This document shows positions 18,113 to 27,113 of a DNA stretch of 64,000 bases, piece by piece (within the stretch, counting starts at the first letter, position 1; the number at the start of each line of letters is the position of its first letter). The DNA comes from Sulfuricurvum sp. (GTDB taxonomy: Bacteria > Campylobacterota > Campylobacteria > Campylobacterales > Sulfurimonadaceae): assembly GCF_030691015.1 (NCBI RefSeq), contig NZ_JAUYFF010000010.1, positions 124,001 to 188,000 of the forward strand, in the 5' to 3' direction. The position numbers and the translations under genes were made by a program. The notes under the pieces were generated by a model. The model ran no database searches. It saw only the letters and a program-made list of their open reading frames with translations, and had not been told where the DNA came from.

Positions 18113-19909
18113 ATGCGCCATTCCAATAAATCAAAAAAAATCCTTGCCCTTTTCCTCGTTCTCATGTTCGGTTTCGTCATTTTTTTGGCGGTTATGCTCT
18201 ATACGGCACTCCATGAACGGGATATCCCCTCTATTTACTCTGAAGACAGTGCCAAAGCCCAACGCGGATCGATTATCAGCGCAGACGGCTATCATCTCGC
18301 TACGACCCAAAAACTCTATAAAGCAGTCGTCAATACCCGCAATATCGATCCGGGAAAAGAGGAACTTTTTATCCAGCTCTTCAGTATCTACAGCGGAACC
18401 GAGCCGAGCGAAATTCGAGAACGTCTCCATACCCGTAAAGGCTCCGTGACACTCAGCTACCATATCAGTCCAAAAGAGGCAATGTATCTTAAAACTCTTG
18501 CCTTTGAATTGCGCCGTTTGGGGGTATTTATCGAGTACGAAACCCCATCGGGTGAGCGTATTTTGCAAGGGTTGAATATCTTAGAGAGCGGCGAAGCGCG
18601 TCAATACCCTTACGGAAAACTCCTCACTCCCCTCTTGGGCTATCCTCGTAAAATCGAAGAAGAGGGGTATACTCGCGTTTACGGAATCAAAGGGTTGGAG
18701 AAATTTTTTGATGAAGAGCTGAACCCTCAACAAAACAAAACCCAAAAAGCGCTGCGTGATGTCAACGGCTATTTGATTTTAAATAAACAAAGCCAAGCCA
18801 AACGTCAGATCAACGGTCTAACCGTGAAACTCAATATCCCCATTATGCTCCAATCTCGCGTCGAAACGATCACCGACCAAATCAAAGAACAGCTTCAAGC
18901 CGATGAGATCATCGCCACCGTGATGGAGTCCAAAAGCGGAAAAATTATTGCCCTTGCCAGCTCAAACCGATTTGACCCGAGCCGTATCCGAACCGAAGAC
19001 TACCCTTCACTCAATGCCAATGCCATAGAATACAGCTATGAGCCGGGATCGGTTATCAAGCCGATTATTTTTTCCCTTCTCCTCGATCGAGGACTTATCA
19101 ACCCCTATGATATGGTCAACGGTCATAACGGACGCTTCACTATGGGACGCAAAACCATTGTCGATGAGCATGCCTTCAGTATGATCAGCGCCGAAGACGT
19201 CCTTGTCCACTCTTCCAACATCGGTATCGCCCAACTGGCGCAGAAACTCAACGGTGCTGAATATACCGAAGGGCTGAAACGATTCGGATTCACCCACTTT
19301 AGCGGTATTGACCTGCCGTATGAAAAACGGGGATCAATCCCCAGTTCTGCACAGTTAAACAATTACCTCTACAAAGCAATCACCTCGTACGGGTACGGAA
19401 TGCGTGCCAATCCGATGCAGCTGGTCAAAGCGTTCAATGTCTTTAACAACGGGGGGAGACTGATCAATCCGATGGTGGTCGAGGCCCTCTATGATGACAA
19501 CGGCCGTACCATTCCGATGCAGATACAACCGCCTGTTCAGGTAATTTCTCCCGCTACCGCAGAGCGGATGAAACAAATTCTCATCAAAACCGTCAATGAG
19601 GGGACGGGAACCGTTGCCAAAACAGCGGGAATTCAAGTGGGAGGAAAAACGGGAACGGCGCATATCGCCAAAAACGGTGCCTATGTTAACAGCTACCACA
19701 CCTCGTTTATCGGTTTTGCCAATGATGCGACACACAACTATACGATCGGAATTACGGTGATCGAGCCGCGTACCGTCTACTTTGCCTCTATTACCGCCGT
19801 ACCGGTGTTTAAAGCCATTGTCGATCTGATGGTAGAGGAAAAATACCTTATCCCCGATCCCTCAGCCGTAGCGGCCGCTGTTTCACCGGTAGTCACTACG
19901 CACCCGTAA
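18113..19909 (+). CDS. ftsI: Class B penicillin-binding protein FtsI (PBP3)
   Basis: The septal peptidoglycan transpeptidase, 598 residues. It has an N-terminal membrane anchor (about 10-32), a pedestal/dimerisation domain with RGSIISADG (51-59), and a transpeptidase domain with SVIK (313-316), SSN (367-369) and KTGTA (512-516). Placement directly after fliE in a flagellar operon matches the flgB-flgC-fliE-ftsI order I know from Helicobacter pylori. Its last 14 bases overlap the end of the opposite-strand lipoprotein gene. Confidence 0.92.
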   Translation: MRHSNKSKKILALFLVLMFGFVIFLAVMLYTALHERDIPSIYSEDSAKAQRGSIISADGYHLATTQKLYKAVVNTRNIDPGKEELFIQLFSIYSGTEPSEIRERLHTRKGSVTLSYHISPKEAMYLKTLAFELRRLGVFIEYETPSGERILQGLNILESGEARQYPYGKLLTPLLGYPRKIEEEGYTRVYGIKGLEKFFDEELNPQQNKTQKALRDVNGYLILNKQSQAKRQINGLTVKLNIPIMLQSRVETITDQIKEQLQADEIIATVMESKSGKIIALASSNRFDPSRIRTEDYPSLNANAIEYSYEPGSVIKPIIFSLLLDRGLINPYDMVNGHNGRFTMGRKTIVDEHAFSMISAEDVLVHSSNIGIAQLAQKLNGAEYTEGLKRFGFTHFSGIDLPYEKRGSIPSSAQLNNYLYKAITSYGYGMRANPMQLVKAFNVFNNGGRLINPMVVEALYDDNGRTIPMQIQPPVQVISPATAERMKQILIKTVNEGTGTVAKTAGIQVGGKTGTAHIAKNGAYVNSYHTSFIGFANDATHNYTIGITVIEPRTVYFASITAVPVFKAIVDLMVEEKYLIPDPSAVAAAVSPVVTTHP

Positions 19910-20420
19910 GAGCTTTTTGAATAACACTCGTCACCTCTTTCTCAAAAAGGTGACGTTTCTGTATTCCCCATACTTCAATGACCGCTTCCCCTCTCACGTA
20001 AAGCTTACGCTTCGATTGCACAATAGCGAGAACACGGTTGCTGTTCAGATGTTTCGTATCGACACGAAACTCCAAAGGGATCACTTTTTCGCCGCCGGAA
20101 GGGATGATAAAAGAGTATGCTCCCCCCGATTTTGCTTCTCCTCGTGCAATCACCTCTTTTGTATCAATTAGGGTATAGGTGAGCGATACAATAGTAATAT
20201 CGCTGTGCCATTTATTCACCACTTTTAAATCACTCCCCAAACGGAGTTCTCCGCTCTTCGTCGACATTCCTAAGAGCGACAATACCCCCAATACCATTTC
20301 AGCTTGGGTATTTTCCCAACGTAAATTTCCTTGCGGCTCAATGAAAATATCTTTCCCTATTTTCGGAGCACATCCAGCTAGGAGGATAACAATAAGAACA
20401 CTCGATAGATACTTTTTCAT
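19896..20420 (-). CDS. LEA14/WHy-like lipoprotein
   Basis: The protein starts MKKYLSSVLIVILLAGC, a lipoprotein signal with LLAGC lipobox. A beta-rich domain follows with LKVVNKWHSDITIVSLTYTLI and IPLEFRVDTKHL, the alternating pattern of LEA14/WHy domains. The function is unknown. An in-frame ATG 15 bases earlier (20435) lies inside panC and would spoil the signal peptide, so 20420 is preferred. It starts one base after the panC stop and its 3' end overlaps ftsI by 14 bases. Confidence 0.65.
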   Translation of the reverse strand: MKKYLSSVLIVILLAGCAPKIGKDIFIEPQGNLRWENTQAEMVLGVLSLLGMSTKSGELRLGSDLKVVNKWHSDITIVSLTYTLIDTKEVIARGEAKSGGAYSFIIPSGGEKVIPLEFRVDTKHLNSNRVLAIVQSKRKLYVRGEAVIEVWGIQKRHLFEKEVTSVIQKALTGA

Positions 20421-20421
20421 A

Positions 20422-21243
20422 TTACATCCACACATTATCGATTAGACGGGTCGTTCCGACACGTGCCGCAACCAGTACGATGGTATTGCCGATTTCAACT
20501 TCATCGATCGACTCAAACGCTCTATTGACGATCGCCACATACTCAACATCCAAAGGCTCAAGGATAACTTCCATAGCCCCTTTGATCTCAGCACTTTTGG
20601 TATTTCCCTGCATAAGCATCTTCGTTGCCCGTTTGAGTGCGGCTGAGAGTTTTAACGCCTCTTGACGCTCAGCGCTGTTCAAATAAACATTACGACTCGA
20701 GAGCGCCAAGCCATCCGCTTCGCGAACCGTCTCCATAGGGACAATCTCGATGTTCATAAAAAAATTGTGACACATTTGGGTAATAAGGGCGAGTTGCTGG
20801 GCATCTTTTTTCCCGAAATAGACACGAGTGGGGCGTACCATATTTAGCAGTTTCATGACAACCGTCAACACTCCGTCAAAATGTCCGGGACGGGAAGCCC
20901 CTTCGAGAATAAATCCTCTCACATCAGGGGCACATATCCGCACCTCATCTTCGCCGTACATCGTCCTTACATCGGGGTAAAAAAGAATATCGACACCGCT
21001 CAGCTCACAAATTTTAAAATCGGCCTCTTCGCGACGGGGATATTTACTCAAATCCTCACCTGGCAAAAACTGGGTCGGATTGACAAAAATCGAAACAACC
21101 ACACAATCGTTCTCTTTGCGCGCCGCTTCGATCAGGCTGCGATGGCCGATATGGAGAGCCCCCATGGTCGGAACAAACCCGATACTCCCCTTAAGAGTAT
21201 CCAGTGCACTACGAAGTTCAGATACAGAACGGGCGATAATCAT
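20422..21243 (-). CDS. panC: Pantothenate synthetase
   Basis: PanC ligates pantoate and beta-alanine using ATP. The 273-residue protein has the nucleotidyltransferase motifs [16 protein letters not shown] and FVNPTQF, the [10 protein letters not shown] segment, and the ALSSRN stretch near KMSKS-like positions. panD, which supplies beta-alanine, is also in the window but 31 kb away. A short AT-rich divergent spacer with two TATAAT boxes (21263-21268 and 21275-21280) separates it from prfB. Confidence 0.95.
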   Translation of the reverse strand: MIIARSVSELRSALDTLKGSIGFVPTMGALHIGHRSLIEAARKENDCVVVSIFVNPTQFLPGEDLSKYPRREEADFKICELSGVDILFYPDVRTMYGEDEVRICAPDVRGFILEGASRPGHFDGVLTVVMKLLNMVRPTRVYFGKKDAQQLALITQMCHNFFMNIEIVPMETVREADGLALSSRNVYLNSAERQEALKLSAALKRATKMLMQGNTKSAEIKGAMEVILEPLDVEYVAIVNRAFESIDEVEIGNTIVLVAARVGTTRLIDNVWM

Positions 21244-21302
21244 TGTTTTAGCCTCTATAGAATATAATTGGCATTATAATATATCAGAAGGTATTCCTAC
21301 TT

Positions 21303-22412
21303 ATGGATCATTACGAATATACCGAATTACTTAAAACATTGACGATTAAAATGCAAAACGTCACCGATGTTGTCCGTCCTCAAGATATTAATAGTCGTTT
21401 GAGCGAAATTGAAGCACTTGAAAACACGGACGGCTTTTGGAACGATGCGGCTGCCGCCGGCGTTATCCAAAAAGAGAAAACCCAGTTGGAACGCCGTTTA
21501 GCCAAATATTCCAAAACCTTTCATACCCTCGGTGATGCCGTCGATTTGTACGATATGGCAAAAGAAGAGGGGGATGAAGAGACGATCGAATCCCTTTTCG
21601 CCGATGCGGGGGCACTGGAAAACAATGTCAAATCGATGGAAGTCGAAGTCCTTCTATCGGGTGAGCACGACAGTCATAATGCCATCGTCACCATCCATCC
21701 GGGTGCGGGGGGAACCGAATCCCAAGACTGGGCATCGATGCTGTTACGTATGTACACCCGTTGGGCGGAGCGACATGACTTTAGCGTAGAGATACTCGAT
21801 TATCAAGCCGGAGAAGAGGCGGGAATCAAAGATGCGGCACTTCTGATCAAAGGGGTCAATGTCTACGGTTATCTCAAAAACGAAAACGGTATCCACCGCC
21901 TTGTTCGTATCAGCCCGTACGACTCTGCGGCGAAACGTCACACCAGTTTTACCTCCGTTATGGTCTCTCCCGAACTCGACGATGATATCGATATCGAGAT
22001 CGAAGACCGTGATATCCGTATCGACACCTACCGTGCTTCCGGCGCAGGGGGTCAGCACGTCAATAAAACCGAATCGGCAATCCGTATCACCCACATCCCG
22101 AGCGGGATCGTTGTACAGTGTCAAAATGACCGTTCTCAACACAAAAACAAAGCGACTGCCTTTAAAATGCTCAAATCCCGTCTTTATGAACTTGAAATGG
22201 AGAAAAAGCAAGCGGCGGTTGATGGAATAGAGAAAAGTGAAAACGGCTGGGGCCATCAGATCCGTTCCTACGTCCTCGCTCCGTATCAGCAAGTAAAAGA
22301 TACCCGTTCAGGTATCCCCTATTCGAACATCAGTACTATTCTCGATGGAGATATTGATGAGATGATCGAAGGGGTACTCATCTCCCTTAGCCGCAAAGAT
22401 GACGACGAATAA
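21303..22412 (+). CDS. prfB: Peptide chain release factor 2
   Basis: RF2 releases peptides at UGA and UAA codons. The 369-residue protein has GGQ (249-251) in [18 protein letters not shown]. The stop-codon recognition tripeptide position reads SPY (204-206) instead of the textbook SPF. The frame is continuous: there is no in-frame TGA or CTTTGA slippery site near codon 25, so the programmed +1 frameshift is absent. The bpt gene overlaps its 3' end by 14 bases. Confidence 0.95.
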   Translation: MDHYEYTELLKTLTIKMQNVTDVVRPQDINSRLSEIEALENTDGFWNDAAAAGVIQKEKTQLERRLAKYSKTFHTLGDAVDLYDMAKEEGDEETIESLFADAGALENNVKSMEVEVLLSGEHDSHNAIVTIHPGAGGTESQDWASMLLRMYTRWAERHDFSVEILDYQAGEEAGIKDAALLIKGVNVYGYLKNENGIHRLVRISPYDSAAKRHTSFTSVMVSPELDDDIDIEIEDRDIRIDTYRASGAGGQHVNKTESAIRITHIPSGIVVQCQNDRSQHKNKATAFKMLKSRLYELEMEKKQAAVDGIEKSENGWGHQIRSYVLAPYQQVKDTRSGIPYSNISTILDGDIDEMIEGVLISLSRKDDDE

Positions 22413-23157
22413 TCCAAACACCATTCTCAAAGAGTGCGCGCTCCATGAGCCGTGCTCCTATATTTCGGGGAATACCCAAAGCATCCATTATAAAGTGATC
22501 CAAGAGTGCTCAAAAGAGCAATGTGAAGCCCTCATACTGCGAGGATGGCGACGATTCGGATCAATGTATTTCCGTCCTATTTGTCAGGAGTGTCGTGCCT
22601 GCGAAAGTCTAAAAATTGATGTTGAACGCTATCCGCTGAGAAAATCGGATCGTCGAATCTTGCGTAAAAACGCCCATCTAAGCACCGTTATACGCCACCC
22701 TACCCTGACGCGTGAACACCTAAGCCTTTTTGAGCGTTACCACCGATACAAGCACCATACCCGCGATTGGGATGCACCTAAAAGCGACCCGAAAAACTAC
22801 TACGCCTCATTTGTTCAGGGGCATGGCGACTTTGGTTTTGAGGTTCTCTATTTTGACGGAGATACACTCATAGCTGTCGATCTCATCGATATTTTAGAAG
22901 AGGGGATCAGTGCTCTGTATTGCTACTACGATCCCGACTACAACCACCAATCTCTCGGACGCTATACTCTGTTGCAGCAAATCGAATTTGCCCGCCGTTT
23001 GGGGCTTAAATGGATCTATCTGGGCTACTACGTCGAAGGGTGTCAAAGTTTGGAGTACAAAGCACATTACACCCCCTCGCTCGAACTCGTAGGGAGACCC
23101 GAAGAGGATGAGATACCGATATGGAAAGAGATAACCGATGAACTCTCTACTCTTTAA
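22399..23157 (+). CDS. bpt: Aspartate/glutamate leucyl-tRNA-protein transferase
   Basis: A Bpt-type aminoacyltransferase that adds leucine to proteins with N-terminal Asp or Glu, feeding the bacterial N-degron pathway. The 252-residue product has the N-terminal cysteine clusters CALHEPC and CQECRAC, the [12 protein letters not shown] motif, and the C-terminal [14 protein letters not shown] segment of the ATE fold. It overlaps prfB by 14 bases and the FAH gene by 20 bases, indicating a tight translation-linked operon. Confidence 0.9.
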   Translation: MTTNNPNTILKECALHEPCSYISGNTQSIHYKVIQECSKEQCEALILRGWRRFGSMYFRPICQECRACESLKIDVERYPLRKSDRRILRKNAHLSTVIRHPTLTREHLSLFERYHRYKHHTRDWDAPKSDPKNYYASFVQGHGDFGFEVLYFDGDTLIAVDLIDILEEGISALYCYYDPDYNHQSLGRYTLLQQIEFARRLGLKWIYLGYYVEGCQSLEYKAHYTPSLELVGRPEEDEIPIWKEITDELSTL

Positions 23158-23752
23158 CGACACCCCGATAACCCCGTCCAAAGTGATCTGTATCGGGCGT
23201 AACTACGTCGAACATATTTATGAGTTGAATAATGAGATTCCCTCCTCTATGGTCGTCTTTAACAAACCCAACTCCGCTATCACGGACTCTCTTTGTTTCA
23301 TTTCGCCTGACACCCGCTTCGAGGGAGAAATCTGTTTTCTAATGATGGACGGAGCAATAGCGGGGGTGGGATTCGGACTCGATCTCACCAAAGGTGAACT
23401 CCAAAATTATCTTAAATCCAAAGCTCTTCCGTGGGAGCGGGCTAAAGGATTTGACGGTTCTGCCGTTTTAGGTGATTTTGTCCCTCTGAGGGTACCCCTC
23501 GAATCACTTCGGATGACGCTCCATATCAACGGTACTTTAGTGCAAGAAGCGACGTATGCGCTGATGATCTACAAACCCTCAGAAATGGTAGAGGAGATAG
23601 CAAGCTTTATGCGCTTTGAAGATGGGGATATCATCATGAGCGGAACCCCTAAAGGGGTCAATACCTATACTGTCGGTGATGAATTTATCGGAAGAATTTA
23701 TAGTGGGGATATATTAGTGGTTGAGAATCAATGGAGTGTTATTCAGTCATAA
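23138..23752 (+). CDS. Fumarylacetoacetate hydrolase (FAH) family protein
   Basis: The 204-residue protein shows FAH family features: CIGRNYVEH near the N-terminus, the metal-binding FEGEICF segment, KGFDGSAVLGDF, and the C-terminal IIMSGTPKGV motif. Members act as acylpyruvases, oxaloacetate decarboxylases or 2-keto-4-pentenoate hydratases; which one cannot be told here. Its end overlaps the opposite-strand sensor gene by 14 bases. Confidence 0.82.
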   Translation: MNSLLFNDTPITPSKVICIGRNYVEHIYELNNEIPSSMVVFNKPNSAITDSLCFISPDTRFEGEICFLMMDGAIAGVGFGLDLTKGELQNYLKSKALPWERAKGFDGSAVLGDFVPLRVPLESLRMTLHINGTLVQEATYALMIYKPSEMVEEIASFMRFEDGDIIMSGTPKGVNTYTVGDEFIGRIYSGDILVVENQWSVIQS

Positions 23753-26360
23753 GCTCTTCTAGGTTATCGGGAATATTCACAATCTCTTTTGTTTTTGTCC
23801 CAACACCCCTTGAAGAGAGCGACGACTCTGATATCAAAGCTTCGATATCTCCTTCAAAATCGGCTAGTACAAAGCGATCGCCCCATATTCTAAAAATCAG
23901 ATATTCCGGCAATCTCATCGCTAAATAGTCGGCAAATTCTGAAATAAGTTCATTTCCCCCTTCCCAACCATGTGCTTTATTATAATGATGAAAATCTACC
24001 AATGAAATAATCCAAAGTTTATCCGGTTTCGGATGACGGGAACGTCCGTTAAACGTCATCATAAAATAATCTTCATTGTAAAGTTTCGTCAATCGGTCCT
24101 TGAAAAAATAGCTCATACGCTCTTCTTCGAGAGCAGTGGAACCCATCTGCGTAATCGATGTATCGATAGTAACATCGGCAAGAACTTTTGATGCGGCATT
24201 GACGACGGCCGGATGGTACCATTTACCGCTCAACTCATTCAACTCGTTCAGTGATTCCTCGATCTCTTTTCGGGGTTTATAAATACGGTTGGTGGTCATC
24301 GCGTCAAATGAATCGGCAACCGCCATAATATATCCCAGTAACGATATCTCTCCCCCTTTTTTACCATAGGGGTATCCGCTGCCATCATAGCGTTCATGGT
24401 GATCAATCATAATCTCCGCCAATTCTTTATACAAATGGACGGTAGAGAGAACCTCATATCCCGCTTTGGCATGTTCTTTAATTAGCTCATATTCAAGTTT
24501 AGTCAATTTTCCGGGTTTAAGCAATATTGAATCAGGGGTTACAACCTTGCCGATGTCATGCAATTTTGCAGACTCTACCAATTTTTGGATCTCCTTCTCG
24601 GGGAGCTCCATCTCTCGGGCAATCAGCTCCGCATAATGGGCTACTCTCACCGTATGTCCTGCGGTATAGGTATCACGCTGCTCGATCATATTAACCATGG
24701 CATCGATAAAATTTTGGTAACTTTTCAACCGCTCTTCGTGAAGCGTATCAATCTGCTGCTGTTGTGTAAACGAATAGAGGGCGAATCCTATATCACCGGA
24801 GAGCTCTTCAATCATTTTCTGCTCTTCCACACTAAACCCGTTTTCACGTCCCGTACAGATACTCAGTACTCCGATCACCTCTTCGCTAAAGGTGCTGCTT
24901 TTGAGAGGTAGTGCATAAATCCCTTTTATGCCGTGTTTCAGAGCGTTCTCTTTACACATTTCGCTCATGATCTCATCATCCATATCGGTGATCATAAGAT
25001 TTTTTCCCTCTTCAAATGCCTTTTTATCAATCGGGGTAATATTTTTATCCTCTCCTACACCGTAGGCTGCCACAACACTCAGCTTGCCATCTTTTACAAG
25101 AGAAATTTTTGCACTTTTAAACGATTCGTTTGAGCTGAGACAGAGGGTTGCTTTATCTATCAATTCATCCACCGACCTCGTTGTAATCAACATTTGATTA
25201 ACATCCGCAACCGTACGCAAAATACTTCGGAGGTATTTTTCGTTTAAATACGCTTCTTCAAGTCGTATACTTTTATCAAACAAATGCTGCGTTTTCTCTC
25301 GAACATGCTCCTCCAACGAAGCATTCATCACTTCGAGTTCTCCCCTGGTCTCCCGCAACCGCATATTAATCTTAAGTATATAAAGCGTCACAACGATCGA
25401 GAGAATTAAAAGGAGAAAAGAGATGAGAAGATACTCTCCATATTGTTCTAAAAAATAAGCGAAAGCGTCCTTCTTCCGATATTTATACGGCCCTAAATCA
25501 AGCTCTTTAAGACATTCGTGAATACTTTGATAATCAAGCGGTATCGTCCAGCCCAAAGCTTTAGAAGCTCGTGCCGCTTCTGAAGCCGAGGACATTGATA
25601 TGAGAGCAACCGCTACTTTCTCCGCCAGCTCATCGGTGGTATGCTTGGAAGTAGCAATAGGCCACTCCGGATAGAGTCTCGTACTTGCCTGATAATAGAA
25701 ATCGGGATAATTTTGGGGATTGATAATCACAAAATCATTAATATTGATTTTTCCCTCTGACGCCATCCTCTCGAGTGTATCGGTTCGAACCGTTCCCGCT
25801 TCTGCCTTCCCCTTCAAAACCGCGTTTACGACGGCTTCATGTGTTCCGTAAAACGTTACTTTCATCTTATCCGGGGGTATATGATACGCTTTGAACTCTC
25901 TCAAAGCCATGATCCAACCTCCGAAAGAATCACGATCGACTGCCGCGAAGGGACGATTTTTAATGTCTCCTAGTTTTTGGATCGTTTTATTAGAAGCGAG
26001 GGTAAAAATAACCCCTCCGAATTGGGTTTGGGCACGACCGTTTAAATCCATATTTTTAAGGGTAGCGATTCTAGAGATGCCGTAACGGTTTTCCAAATCG
26101 ACATAATAAGCAGAGTTGGTAATGACAAAATCAATTTTCTTATCGCGCAGGTAGGGTGGAAATTCTTCAAATCGCAACGGAACTATTTCAAATTCGTAAC
26201 GTGGAATTTTTTCGTTTAAATATTCAGCTGTAGGGTTCCACATTATGTGTGTTGATTCATAATTCTTATGCGCCAATACTCCGATAGAAACTCTCTCTTT
26301 TGCCTCTAATAGCAGAGTGAACAACACTAAAAAGGAAATAATACGTACTAACGTCTTCAT
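23739..26360 (-). CDS. PhnD-like/GAF/HD-GYP/degenerate-GGDEF sensor
   Basis: An 873-residue signalling protein with five parts. A signal peptide (1-20) leads a PhnD/phosphonate-binding-like periplasmic domain (about 22-290). A membrane helix (about 308-330) and coiled coil (about 333-375) follow. A GAF domain lies at about 380-530. The HD-GYP domain (about 550-730) has intact HDIGK (601-605) and HHERYDGSGYP (654-664), so it is probably an active cyclic-di-GMP phosphodiesterase. The C-terminus (about 750-850) resembles a GGDEF domain (DRLTKLYN start), but WGDRF (826-830) replaces GGDEF, so cyclase activity is unlikely. The ligand is unknown. Confidence 0.85.
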   Translation of the reverse strand: MKTLVRIISFLVLFTLLLEAKERVSIGVLAHKNYESTHIMWNPTAEYLNEKIPRYEFEIVPLRFEEFPPYLRDKKIDFVITNSAYYVDLENRYGISRIATLKNMDLNGRAQTQFGGVIFTLASNKTIQKLGDIKNRPFAAVDRDSFGGWIMALREFKAYHIPPDKMKVTFYGTHEAVVNAVLKGKAEAGTVRTDTLERMASEGKININDFVIINPQNYPDFYYQASTRLYPEWPIATSKHTTDELAEKVAVALISMSSASEAARASKALGWTIPLDYQSIHECLKELDLGPYKYRKKDAFAYFLEQYGEYLLISFLLLILSIVVTLYILKINMRLRETRGELEVMNASLEEHVREKTQHLFDKSIRLEEAYLNEKYLRSILRTVADVNQMLITTRSVDELIDKATLCLSSNESFKSAKISLVKDGKLSVVAAYGVGEDKNITPIDKKAFEEGKNLMITDMDDEIMSEMCKENALKHGIKGIYALPLKSSTFSEEVIGVLSICTGRENGFSVEEQKMIEELSGDIGFALYSFTQQQQIDTLHEERLKSYQNFIDAMVNMIEQRDTYTAGHTVRVAHYAELIAREMELPEKEIQKLVESAKLHDIGKVVTPDSILLKPGKLTKLEYELIKEHAKAGYEVLSTVHLYKELAEIMIDHHERYDGSGYPYGKKGGEISLLGYIMAVADSFDAMTTNRIYKPRKEIEESLNELNELSGKWYHPAVVNAASKVLADVTIDTSITQMGSTALEEERMSYFFKDRLTKLYNEDYFMMTFNGRSRHPKPDKLWIISLVDFHHYNKAHGWEGGNELISEFADYLAMRLPEYLIFRIWGDRFVLADFEGDIEALISESSLSSRGVGTKTKEIVNIPDNLEELMTE

Positions 26361-26443
26361 CGTTTCATTATAGCAAATCCTCCAAATAAATCTACTTTTT
26401 TTATTAGATTAAAAATTTAGCATCTCATAAGGTTATTTTGTCC

Positions 26444-26449
26444 TATAAT
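26444..26449 (+). promoter_or_regulatory. Candidate -10 element for sodB
   Basis: TATAAT lies 28 bases before the sodB ATG, upstream of an AAGGAG ribosome binding site (26466-26471). I see no clear -35 box. Confidence 0.45.
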
Positions 26450-26477
26450 AATCTCCTATCCAAATAAGGAGTTTATT

Positions 26478-27074
26478 ATGGCAATCATTTTACCCCCATT
26501 ACCGTTTGAAAAAAATGCGTTGGAACCTTATATCGGTTCTATGACACTAGAATACCACTACGGTAAACATCACAATACCTATGTCGTCAACACCAATAAT
26601 CTGATAATTGATGCAGAACTCGATACTCTATCTCTCGAAGAGATTATTCTTCAAACCGCTAATGATCCGACAAAAACTTCCCTCTTTAACAATGCCGCAC
26701 AAGTGTGGAACCACACCTTCTATTGGAACTCCCTCAAACCAAACGGCGGCGGTCTTCCAACAGGTGAAATGGCTAAAAAAATAGATAGTGATTTTGGAAA
26801 TTATGAAAATTTTGCCAAAGCACTCAAAGAGGCGGCATTGGGACAATTCGGAAGCGGATGGGCCTGGCTTGTTCTAAAAAACGGGAAATTGAGTATTACT
26901 AAAACCTCTAACGCCGATACCCCGATAGCGCATGGCGTAAAACCGCTTTTATGTATCGATGTCTGGGAACATGCCTATTATCTGGATTACAAAAACGGCC
27001 GTGCCGACTATGCCGATGCAGTGATCAAAAATTTATTAAATTGGGATTTTGCGAATAAAAATTTAGAAGGATAG
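26478..27074 (+). CDS. sodB: Iron superoxide dismutase
   Basis: The enzyme dismutates superoxide in the cytoplasm. The 198-residue protein has all four metal ligands: H27 (EYHYGKHH), H79 (VWNHTFYW), D161 and H165 (CIDVWEHAYY). The AAQVWNH sequence, with glutamine ahead of the second histidine, is characteristic of the iron form. It stands alone in its own transcription unit, with a strong AAGGAG ribosome binding site, and converges with fusA. Confidence 0.95.
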   Translation: MAIILPPLPFEKNALEPYIGSMTLEYHYGKHHNTYVVNTNNLIIDAELDTLSLEEIILQTANDPTKTSLFNNAAQVWNHTFYWNSLKPNGGGLPTGEMAKKIDSDFGNYENFAKALKEAALGQFGSGWAWLVLKNGKLSITKTSNADTPIAHGVKPLLCIDVWEHAYYLDYKNGRADYADAVIKNLLNWDFANKNLEG

Positions 27075-27078
27075 AGTC

Positions 27079-27094
27079 TGCCCCGAACGGGGCA
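27079..27094. terminator. Shared hairpin between sodB and fusA
   Basis: TGCCCC (27079-27084) and GGGGCA (27089-27094) form a GC-rich 6-bp stem around GAAC, in the 39-base convergent spacer. Neither side has a good T tract, so it may act as a bidirectional stabilising or pausing hairpin rather than a textbook terminator. Confidence 0.5.
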
Positions 27095-27113
27095 AGAGGA
27101 GAAAGAGAGTTGC

